The position numbers and the translations under genes are program-made. The notes beneath the pieces are model-generated. The model was given only the letters and a program-made list of their open reading frames with translations. It did no database searches and was not told the origin of the DNA. Shown here piece by piece: positions 1 to 6,089 of a stretch of DNA of 6,571 nucleotides. The DNA is from Candidatus Fischerbacteria bacterium RBG_13_37_8 (GTDB lineage Bacteria; Acidobacteriota; HRBIN11; MFGW01), in the NCBI GenBank assembly GCA_001780385.1, contig MFGW01000012.1:1-6571 (forward strand), read 5' to 3'. Positions within the stretch are counted from its first letter, which is position 1; every line of letters starts with the position of its first letter.

Positions 1-2804
1 ATCCTAAATGGACATTAAAATCAGTTTATAAGATAAAAGCAAATACTAGCACATACCAGCGATTAACTGATGATTGCTCTATAAATTGGGACCTATGCAA
101 AAAAGCTAATTCATATTCCTATTATTCTGATGGTTCACTGAATGAAACATTAGATAGCATTAATTCATCTATTTCATATGAATATATATCTAATGGTAAC
201 GTATCTAAGATCTCTTATCCTCCAAATACCATAGAGGGTTCATCTCGTTCATACTCATATTTATATCAATATTTTCCTGATGATTCGAAACACTTCAAAA
301 AAGTAATAATTACCGATCCTCTTAACAACTCAATGCAATATTATTATGATTACTATGATAGAGTAACTAAAATTGAATTACCGGATCCAGGAAGCAATTC
401 TGAACCTTTTATCTATAGTTTTAATTATTACCCGTCAGATATACCAAAAGGAATTTCATGTAATGAACAAACTGATCCTAATAACATAACTTCGCGATCA
501 TGTTTTGACGTTTTTAATAACCTCATTTCTACAGTTCAAGATATTGCATATCCATCTATTAATACCTTGTATTCCTATTCAGATGCAAATAACAATTATT
601 CCGGATTGCTTTACTCAATCACTGATTCCAATGGATATGCAACTTATTTTTATTATGATAGCATGAGAAGGCTAATAGGCATTGACTACCCAGAAATAAA
701 CACCAATATTTCATGCCCGCCACCATGGAATTCTTATGAATGTGATGTACAATATGTTTATAGTTATGATGGCCTTCTCTATCAAAGAATAGATTCTAAA
801 AATCAAATAACAACTTACACATATGATATTTTCGAAAGGCTCATCAGCGCAAGTATCGGAAGCAGTAAAACAATTACTTATACCTATACTTTAGCAAACG
901 GCAATCCTTCGCAAATACTTTTCAAAGTGACTGATAGTAGTAATATGCCAAATCGAATAACCTCCTTTTCTTATGATGAACTCCTTAGAGTATCACAAGT
1001 TTCAGTCAGAGAAGGTAATGATGATTCAGAACCACTTTACACATTGCTATATAGTTATGATGATAACGACCGTACAATAAGCTATCAATTGCAGGGAGAA
1101 AATCAGACAGTAACCTATTCTTATTATCCGGATAGTTCCATTAAAGAAATTAGTAGAAATGGCAAAAGTGTAAAATACACCTATATTAAAACCGGACAAA
1201 AGGAGAATATTTTTTATCCATTTTCCAACTCCTTTCCTGCAATTAAGTATTCCTATGACAATCAAGGTAGACTGACAAAAATCCAGAATTATAAAAGAAA
1301 TGGATCTCTTCTTTCACAATATACATATAATTATGATTTCAATAATGATACATCTGAATGGACAAGAAAAGGTTATCGAAGTTCTTTTCAAGAATATATT
1401 CTTGATTTACCCCTGCAAAGCCATATTGAGTATTATTTTTATGACTCAAATTATCAATTAATTAAAACTGATTATCAATTTCCTTCACAATCTTATACTT
1501 ATTCGTGGACTTACGATTCTATTGGCAATAGATTAAATCAAATTAGCAATTATCCTGATGCATCGACTTCATATTTGTATTATAAAATAAATAATGATGA
1601 AAATTCTCAACTTATAAAGCATGATGGTACAAAATGTTATGTTTGGGATTTTAATGGAAATCTTAAATGTACAAAAGCAACATCAGATCCCTCTTCTTGT
1701 CTCAATGATCCATATGATTCGTCTATCTGCCCCACAGAAAATATGCAGCCAAATTATCCTGGAGATTCACTGTATTTCTGGGATTATGATGATAGGCTTA
1801 CTAAAATGCTTTGGTTTGAAAATGGTTCTTCAAAGAGTGCTGAGTATTTTTATGACTATAATGGAAATAGATTTAAGAAGAAAATAGAGAATAATACGAA
1901 TATTTATATATATCGTAAGGAAGACATTATAAAGGAAGAAGGTCAATTCATTCGTTGGTATATCCATGGTCCAGGTATTGATGAGCCTATTTTCACATGC
2001 ACTACAAATGCTTGCTCTAATCCATATTATTATTTTGCTGATGGCTTAGGTTCTGTACGTCAGATAATAGACAACGCACAAAACTCAAATGTCGAAAACA
2101 TCTATTTTTATAGCTCCTGGGGTGAATTGTCTTTTCCATTTTTCCAGTCTGAATCTATTCATAATCTCTACACTTTTAACTCAAGAGAATTATCAGATAA
2201 TAGATATTATTATTATCGAAATCGATACCTTAATCCAAGTATTGGAAGATTTATTAGTAAAGATGCCATTAGGAATGCATTTTCAAGCTTATATGCTTAT
2301 GCTAACAATAATCCAATTTCTTTTATTGATCCAATGGGTTTAAAATGTTGCCCCAAAAATATGACATTTAATTTGAAACCGAAATGGGAACCGCCTATTT
2401 TGGGAGTATTTAGTATATATATTGATGTTAAGATTTGTGTAGATGCAGAAAATCCAAATGATTGTGTGTTCAAACAATGGGTAATGCAAACACTTAATGA
2501 AAATAAGCATAAGCCTGTTCCTCCTAGTACAGTATGGGAACCTGATGATCCAATGAGTTCTTCTGTTAGTATAGAAGGGAAAAAAATATGCATGATAGAC
2601 ACTCCTGGTTATCCTAGATATTATCATGGAAATGGGGGCTATTCTGGACCCACGAGAGATTGGTTTCCTATTATGCTTGCTGCAAAATTCAGAACTAGAG
2701 TACAAGATAAAATAGATCCTAATGATGCAATTGAGAAAATGTGGTTTTATCTAATAAAGTGTACTGATCCTTACTCTTGTGGATTCATAACAGGTCATAA
2801 TTAA
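1..2804 (+). CDS. YD-repeat (Rhs family) protein, 5' end outside window, with variable C-terminal tail
   Basis: The first ATG long enough to be noticed is at 333, but the frame is open from base 3 with YD-type sequence before it, so at least 933 residues are visible and the N-terminus is missing. Counting the codon at base 3 as residue 1, YD strands recur throughout (YYYDYYDRVTKI, FSYDELLRVSQV, YSYDNQGRLTKI, WTYDSIGNRLNQI, YFYDYNGNRFKKK). The Rhs core signature follows: FADGLGSVRQI from about 678, YYYYRNRYLNPSIGRF at 735-750, LYAYANNNP, and DPMGL at 776-780. In known Rhs proteins these repeats form a hollow beta-shell around a C-terminal effector, which is released by cleavage near DPxGL. The tail (781-933) matches no toxin fold I recognise; it has a DTPG motif and several cysteines. 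The usual GRFxxxDP reads GRFISKDA, keeping the Asp and losing the Pro. Short loops bounded by paired cysteines (for example at bases 75-98) suggest an extracytoplasmic protein. The family call is firm. A toxin role is only inferred from the architecture. Confidence 0.93.
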   Translation, partial: PKWTLKSVYKIKANTSTYQRLTDDCSINWDLCKKANSYSYYSDGSLNETLDSINSSISYEYISNGNVSKISYPPNTIEGSSRSYSYLYQYFPDDSKHFKKVIITDPLNNSMQYYYDYYDRVTKIELPDPGSNSEPFIYSFNYYPSDIPKGISCNEQTDPNNITSRSCFDVFNNLISTVQDIAYPSINTLYSYSDANNNYSGLLYSITDSNGYATYFYYDSMRRLIGIDYPEINTNISCPPPWNSYECDVQYVYSYDGLLYQRIDSKNQITTYTYDIFERLISASIGSSKTITYTYTLANGNPSQILFKVTDSSNMPNRITSFSYDELLRVSQVSVREGNDDSEPLYTLLYSYDDNDRTISYQLQGENQTVTYSYYPDSSIKEISRNGKSVKYTYIKTGQKENIFYPFSNSFPAIKYSYDNQGRLTKIQNYKRNGSLLSQYTYNYDFNNDTSEWTRKGYRSSFQEYILDLPLQSHIEYYFYDSNYQLIKTDYQFPSQSYTYSWTYDSIGNRLNQISNYPDASTSYLYYKINNDENSQLIKHDGTKCYVWDFNGNLKCTKATSDPSSCLNDPYDSSICPTENMQPNYPGDSLYFWDYDDRLTKMLWFENGSSKSAEYFYDYNGNRFKKKIENNTNIYIYRKEDIIKEEGQFIRWYIHGPGIDEPIFTCTTNACSNPYYYFADGLGSVRQIIDNAQNSNVENIYFYSSWGELSFPFFQSESIHNLYTFNSRELSDNRYYYYRNRYLNPSIGRFISKDAIRNAFSSLYAYANNNPISFIDPMGLKCCPKNMTFNLKPKWEPPILGVFSIYIDVKICVDAENPNDCVFKQWVMQTLNENKHKPVPPSTVWEPDDPMSSSVSIEGKKICMIDTPGYPRYYHGNGGYSGPTRDWFPIMLAAKFRTRVQDKIDPNDAIEKMWFYLIKCTDPYSCGFITGHN

Positions 2805-2807
2805 AAA

Positions 2808-3836
2808 ATGATAAATTTCACATCATCCTTACTGATCATTATTTTCTTTATAGGTTATGCATATTCTAATGATATATCGTGTCTTCTGCAAGGTAGTGTA
2901 AAAGAGCAGCAAAAAGCATATGAAATACTTCTTAACTCGAGCAATTTACCAGAAGAAGCAATACCATTGCTAATTAGTAATTTAAAAAAATTCGAATCAT
3001 TAGGAAGATCTCGAATAGACGGTCCAGATACTGAAGCAAATATAGTGACTGATATTTTGATTAAGCATGGCGAACAATCATTCTATTACTTAGTAAAATC
3101 ATTATCTAATAATAATAATTCAATAAGAAGATATTCTGCTTTTTGTTTAGGTATGATCTGTGAAAAAAAGGCCATTTCCTATTTAAGAAAAGCAATATCA
3201 GAGGAGATTACTCGTGCATTCAACAACACAATTAAGATTGATGATTCCGATTTTCCTGAAATGCCTTCTACTTATGTTTTGCGAGCAATGATCCAAGCAT
3301 ATGGTCGTATAGATTCAAGAGATGCTTTTTTATGGTTTTTAAGAATCTATAATAAAGAAAACAATGATATGAATTATTTAGCCAATTATTCCTTAGATAT
3401 CTTGGTAATTCAACCTCATCCTATAGCTTATGGAAAAGATGCTTGGAAAAATAATAGCGATGAATGGATGAAATGGTGGAACAATAACCAAAAGAATGAA
3501 GACATAAATATTTTCCATTTCAAGTGTGTTAAATTGGATAAAGAGCAATTAGACAAAAGCCCTGAAAACAAATATTATGATATAAAAGAGCTTTTTAAGC
3601 CTTTTGAGTATCGAAAAATCTGTGAGCCTTTTGTGTGTGAAACTGATTTAAAAGGAATGATTGATAAAATTGCTAATGAAACAGGTATAGCAATCAAGAT
3701 TATTGCTATTAGATCAGATTTTAAATACAAATTCGAAAATATTAGTATGGAAGATGCTTTAATTTTTGTAATAGAATCTGAAAATATGCATTATAAGGTA
3801 GAAAATAATACAATTGTTCTTTCTCCCAAGAAATGA
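2808..3836 (+). CDS. Exported HEAT-repeat-like protein with C-terminal STN/N0-like domain
   Basis: This 342-residue protein starts 3 bases after the Rhs stop, so the two are probably one operon with coupled translation; only a weak AGG lies about 13 bases upstream. The start is supported by a signal peptide at residues 1-20 (MINF, hydrophobic LLIIIFFIG, then AYS before ND). No lipobox is seen. Residues of about 28-205 are helical and HEAT-like (EAIPLLISNL, SIRRYSAFCLGMI, KKAISYLRKAI), followed by WMKWWNNN at 220-227, a Trp pattern I associate with the end of HEAT arrays in exported proteins. Residues 280-340 resemble the STN/N0 fold of secretins and TonB receptors: DLKGMIDKIANETG, then FENISMEDAL, then MHYKVENNTIVLSP. 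A C-x4-C pair (CEPFVC) sits just before it. It likely acts in the periplasm or envelope. No beta-barrel or secretin body follows, so it is not itself a porin. It could be an Rhs partner or immunity protein, or an envelope scaffold; the sequence does not decide. HEAT call moderate, STN call moderate. Confidence 0.82.
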   Translation: MINFTSSLLIIIFFIGYAYSNDISCLLQGSVKEQQKAYEILLNSSNLPEEAIPLLISNLKKFESLGRSRIDGPDTEANIVTDILIKHGEQSFYYLVKSLSNNNNSIRRYSAFCLGMICEKKAISYLRKAISEEITRAFNNTIKIDDSDFPEMPSTYVLRAMIQAYGRIDSRDAFLWFLRIYNKENNDMNYLANYSLDILVIQPHPIAYGKDAWKNNSDEWMKWWNNNQKNEDINIFHFKCVKLDKEQLDKSPENKYYDIKELFKPFEYRKICEPFVCETDLKGMIDKIANETGIAIKIIAIRSDFKYKFENISMEDALIFVIESENMHYKVENNTIVLSPKK

Positions 3837-3867
3837 TTATTACTGATTCTTCTATTTCCAGACTATT

Positions 3868-3871
3868 CTAG
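3868..3871. repeat. CTAG at left edge, possible target-site duplication
   Basis: CTAG stands directly outside the outer inverted repeat here, and again at 6076-6079 on the other side. Four-base YTAR/CTAG targets are known for some insertion-sequence families such as IS5 and IS701. CTAG is its own reverse complement, so it could equally be the last bases of the inverted repeat; sequence alone cannot separate the two. Confidence 0.45.
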
Positions 3872-3892
3872 TATTCTGTAGCTTATTAACTT
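3872..3892 (+). repeat. Outer terminal inverted repeat, left
   Basis: It begins TATTCTGTAGCTTA and pairs with the reverse complement of 6055-6075 (CGTTCTGTAACTTA), with about 16 of 21 positions matching. It lies next to CTAG on its outer side. It may be the transposase cleavage end. Confidence 0.6.
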
Positions 3893-3961
3893 AACTTTAT
3901 AGAATGCTTTATTTCCAATTCTTTTATTCAAAAATAGTATTCAAAAAAGCGATTTATATGG

Positions 3962-3987
3962 TAACACCGATTTTCGCAGCGGGCAAA
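3962..3987 (+). repeat. Inner inverted repeat, left
   Basis: It pairs with 6029-6054 at about 22 of 26 positions, with 3965-3979 (CACCGATTTTCGCAG) perfectly matched. It is probably the main transposase recognition sequence. The outer block lies 69 bases further out, unlike the right end where the blocks are contiguous. Confidence 0.8.
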
Positions 3988-4131
3988 TATTGCTTGAAAT
4001 TACATATCCACAAGCACAAAATCTTTTAGTATTCTTGTATTTAGCAAGAGATGCACAAAGCTAATATTATATAATAAGTCGCTTTAATAGCGGATATGTA
4101 AGAAGTTAAAATCAATCTAATGCAAAAGTCA

Positions 4132-4162
4132 AAACCCTTTAACACCCGATACAAACCCTTTA
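4132..4162 (+). repeat. Direct repeat AAACCCTTTA, two copies 21 bp apart
   Basis: Identical 10-mers start at 4132 and 4153. The 21-bp period is close to two helical turns, which would put both copies on one face of DNA, as expected for a bound protein. They lie upstream of the transposase promoter, so a regulatory or transposase-binding role is possible but unproven. Confidence 0.35.
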
Positions 4163-4253
4163 CAAATCATTAGCATAAGCCATTTTCCGTAGTTTTGTTT
4201 TTGCCGATATGTTGTTCTGTGGAAAATATTTATGGTAATTTGTGGTTTGGCTA

Positions 4254-4282
4254 TTGACATGTTAAGCGTCATATCTTATAAT
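4254..4282 (+). promoter_or_regulatory. Consensus sigma-70-type promoter for the transposase
   Basis: TTGACA at 4254-4259 and TATAAT at 4277-4282 are both exact consensus hexamers, separated by the optimal 17 bp. Transcription should start about 6-8 bases after the -10 box, at about 4288-4290. This coincides with the ATG at 4289, so the message would be leaderless. Part of the spacer (4263-4274) recurs inverted at the right end of the element. Confidence 0.7.
4263..4274 (+). repeat. Promoter-spacer copy of a 12-bp sequence repeated inverted at the right end
   Basis: TAAGCGTCATAT here matches the reverse complement of 6020-6031 exactly. The right-end copy continues directly into the inner inverted repeat. 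A protein that binds the right end could therefore also sit between the -35 and -10 boxes and repress transcription. This is inference from position and identity. Confidence 0.5.
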
Positions 4283-4288
4283 ATATGT

Positions 4289-6007
4289 ATGAATGATAAA
4301 AATTATTTCCTACATCCTAAATCAGAATGGCAACGCCGCTACGAAGCGCTACGTGCTTCCTTAGTTGAGCGATTACCAGCAAAAGTAGTAGCCAAGCGAT
4401 TTAACTATTCACCAAGTTATATTCTCTTTTTGCGACATCAATTCAAGCACGGGAAGATAGATTTTTCGGAGCCGACTCCGGAAGGAAAGGTGAATCGTTA
4501 TCGAGTAAGCGCTGAGGTTCGTCAGAAGATAAAAGAATGGCGCCAGCATAACATGTCTGCTGGAGAAATCACTGAATGCTTATTAGAAGAAGGTTTAGAG
4601 ATATCAGTTCGCACGGTAGAAAGAGTGTTGCGGGAAGAAGGATTTCCTAAATTGCCACGACGTTCGAGAATAAAGATAGGTATGACAATAAAGGGAGCAG
4701 CTATTCCGGAAAAATCGAAGGTTGTTGAGCTTGCAGAATTGGATGGTCAACGAATGACGAGCGATAATGCGGGATTATTTCTTTTTGCACCATTTCTGTC
4801 ACAGTATCCTCTTGATGCTATTGTATCAGCAGCAGGGCTGCCAGGAAACAAAACTATTCCTGCTAAGCAATATTTGCTTTCTTTTTTAGCTTTGAAATTG
4901 GTTGGCAATGAACGATACAGTCATGCTGGCGATTATGGTTTTGACATGGCAGCGGGTCTATTTGCTGGCTTGAATGTACTGCCCAAAGTTACTGCAATGT
5001 CTTCATATTCCTATTCGCTTGATGAGGTGCATATCATGAAACTACAGGAGGCATTTGTAAAGCATAGTTGTAAAGTTGGTTTATATGATGGTGGTGTAGT
5101 CAATCTTGATTTTCATACTATCCCGCACTACGGAGAGCAATCGGTACTTGAGCAGCATTGGGCAGGCGCTCGTAATAAAAGCATGAAGGGAGCTTTGACG
5201 CTTTTTGCTCAGGATGCGCAAACAAAACTCATTCTCTATACGGCAGCGGATTTAATGAGGAGAGAAACTGATTTTCAAGCTGAAGAGTTTATCAAATTCT
5301 GGAAAAAGGTGCATCGAGGAATAAGGCCTCTGTTGGTATTTGATTCTAAATTCACAGGATACGCTCACTTATCAAAGCTGAATCGGCAGGGAATTAAATT
5401 CATAACCTTAAGACGAAGGGGAGAAAAACTCCTTGAGGCTGCTCACAGGATAGCCTCGTGGAAGAGAATTTCTATTGATCATCCGAAAAGAAAATATCCC
5501 AATCCTTACATTCATGAATCCACTACTGAATTGAAAAACTATTCTGGTTTGATCCGCCAGGTGATTGTAAAAGGAAATGGACATGAAAAACCTGCCATGC
5601 TCATTACGAATGATTTTGATATGCCGGTTGAATTACTGGTAAGTAATTATGCCAGACGATGGCGAGTAGAAAATGGCTTATCTGAGGCAGTTAGCTTCTT
5701 CAACCTCAATGCCCTTTCCTCTCCGATATTAGTAAAGGTACATTTCGATGTTGTTATGACAATGATTGCTGATACACTCTATTCAATGATTGCTCAGCAA
5801 TTGCGTGGATTTGAAGATTGTAATGCCAACTCTATTTACCGACATTTTATCCGAGGCAAAGCAATGGTCTCTATTGATGGCAATAACATAAAGGTCACTT
5901 TCCCGCGACGTGCTCATAATCCTATTTTAAGGAATGTACCCTGGGATAAGTTTCCTCAAAAACACCCATGTTTTGAACAATCAAAATTGTATTTTTCATT
6001 TATGTGA
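4289..6007 (+). CDS. IS4-type DDE transposase, apparently intact
   Basis: I choose the ATG at 4289 (572 residues). The extra in-frame ATGs at 4232 and 4259 would add residues encoded by the promoter itself, and the family-like N-terminus I recall begins near NDKNYFLHP. Residues of about 10-50 (EWQRRYEALRASLVERL, then VVAKRFNYSPSYILFLRHQF) and about 85-120 (SAGEITECLLEEG, ISVRTVERVLREEGF) look like two helix-turn-helix units for end binding. The catalytic triad fits D274 (NLDFHTIPHYG), D352 (LLVFDSKFTGY) and E461 in the YARRWRVENGL signature, which has the Y-(2)-R-(3)-E spacing of IS4-type enzymes; the usual later Lys is absent. The C-terminus (NPILRNVPWDKF, ending LYFSFM) appears complete. 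It would cut and join the ends of the surrounding element. No frameshift or stop is seen, so it may be active. Base composition differs from the AT-rich flanks. Confidence 0.9.
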   Translation: MNDKNYFLHPKSEWQRRYEALRASLVERLPAKVVAKRFNYSPSYILFLRHQFKHGKIDFSEPTPEGKVNRYRVSAEVRQKIKEWRQHNMSAGEITECLLEEGLEISVRTVERVLREEGFPKLPRRSRIKIGMTIKGAAIPEKSKVVELAELDGQRMTSDNAGLFLFAPFLSQYPLDAIVSAAGLPGNKTIPAKQYLLSFLALKLVGNERYSHAGDYGFDMAAGLFAGLNVLPKVTAMSSYSYSLDEVHIMKLQEAFVKHSCKVGLYDGGVVNLDFHTIPHYGEQSVLEQHWAGARNKSMKGALTLFAQDAQTKLILYTAADLMRRETDFQAEEFIKFWKKVHRGIRPLLVFDSKFTGYAHLSKLNRQGIKFITLRRRGEKLLEAAHRIASWKRISIDHPKRKYPNPYIHESTTELKNYSGLIRQVIVKGNGHEKPAMLITNDFDMPVELLVSNYARRWRVENGLSEAVSFFNLNALSSPILVKVHFDVVMTMIADTLYSMIAQQLRGFEDCNANSIYRHFIRGKAMVSIDGNNIKVTFPRRAHNPILRNVPWDKFPQKHPCFEQSKLYFSFM

Positions 6008-6019
6008 GATATTATTTTT

Positions 6020-6031
6020 ATATGACGCTTA
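6020..6031 (-). repeat. Right-end copy of the promoter-spacer 12-mer
   Basis: Its reverse complement, TAAGCGTCATAT, equals 4263-4274 in the transposase promoter. It sits just inside the inner right inverted repeat and overlaps it by about three bases. Confidence 0.5.
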
Positions 6032-6054
6032 GCGCTCTGCGAAAATCGGTGGTA
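6029..6054 (-). repeat. Inner inverted repeat, right
   Basis: It pairs with 3962-3987. The perfect core CTGCGAAAATCGGTG lies at 6037-6051. Here it runs without a gap into the outer block, which suggests the right end keeps the ancestral arrangement. Confidence 0.8.
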
Positions 6055-6075
6055 AAGTAATTAAGTTACAGAACG
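6055..6075 (-). repeat. Outer terminal inverted repeat, right
   Basis: Its reverse complement, CGTTCTGTAACTTA followed by ATTACTT, pairs with 3872-3892. CTAG follows at 6076-6079, mirroring the left edge. Confidence 0.6.
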
Positions 6076-6079
6076 CTAG
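6076..6079. repeat. CTAG at right edge, possible target-site duplication
   Basis: This is the same tetranucleotide as at 3868-3871, directly outside the outer repeat. If it is a duplication, the uninterrupted site read ...GACTATT-CTAG-TCCAATTTG.... That reconstruction keeps a TGA in the frame used further right (6087-6089). Confidence 0.45.
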
Positions 6080-6089
6080 TCCAATTTGA

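Larger units (their letters stand above)
3837..4288. other. Non-coding stretch: HEAT-STN 3' flank plus left end of the insertion sequence
   Basis: I see no credible gene here. It holds about 30 bases after the HEAT-STN stop, then the left part of the insertion sequence: the outer and inner inverted-repeat blocks, 69 unmatched bases between them (3893-3961), an internal dyad CGCT-TTAAT-AGCG at 4080-4092, a 10-bp direct repeat (4132-4162) and the transposase promoter. The octamer TAGTATTC occurs three times (3869, 3935, 4027), and ATTCAAAAA twice (3926, 3939). An 8-bp stem with one G-T pair (3873-3880 with 3898-3905) could fold in RNA as a weak terminator for the Rhs/HEAT operon, but its loop is long and no strong T-run follows. 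Confidence 0.7.
3872..6075 (+). mobile_element. Insertion sequence of about 2.2 kb with IS4-type DDE transposase
   Basis: The element carries one long transposase gene and imperfect terminal inverted repeats in two blocks. The outer block (3872-3892 with 6055-6075) matches at about 16 of 21 positions and the inner block (3962-3987 with 6029-6054) at about 22 of 26, including 15 identical bases, CACCGATTTTCGCAG. On the right the blocks abut; on the left 69 bases separate them. Outside the outer block both edges show CTAG. An alternative reading puts the ends at 3962 and 6054 (2093 bp), but no duplicated target is visible there. The internal DNA is visibly richer in G+C than its neighbours, fitting a newcomer. 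I cannot assign the family beyond the IS4-like DDE group. Confidence 0.85.

Noticed and set aside
333..335. ATG at 333 as the start of the Rhs gene
   Set aside because: The same frame is open from base 3 and encodes YD-like sequence with a cysteine loop, so this ATG is internal.
1047..2705. Minus-strand and shifted plus-strand frames inside the Rhs gene
   Set aside because: They are shadows of the YD-repeat frame, with low-complexity translations and no recognisable domain.
3833..3871. Tiny frame starting at ATGA, overlapping the HEAT-STN stop, as a third operon gene
   Set aside because: It is 12 codons and ends in TAG inside the CTAG target. Removing the element does not extend it.
3873..3905. 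Stem-loop as a rho-independent terminator after the HEAT-STN gene
   Set aside because: The stem is only 8 bp, AT-rich, with a G-T pair, a long loop and no clean T-tract. It also overlaps the left inverted repeat.
4232..4288. Upstream ATGs at 4232 and 4259 as transposase starts
   Set aside because: The extra residues are encoded by the promoter DNA and do not resemble the family N-terminus; no good ribosome site is seen. Not fully excluded.
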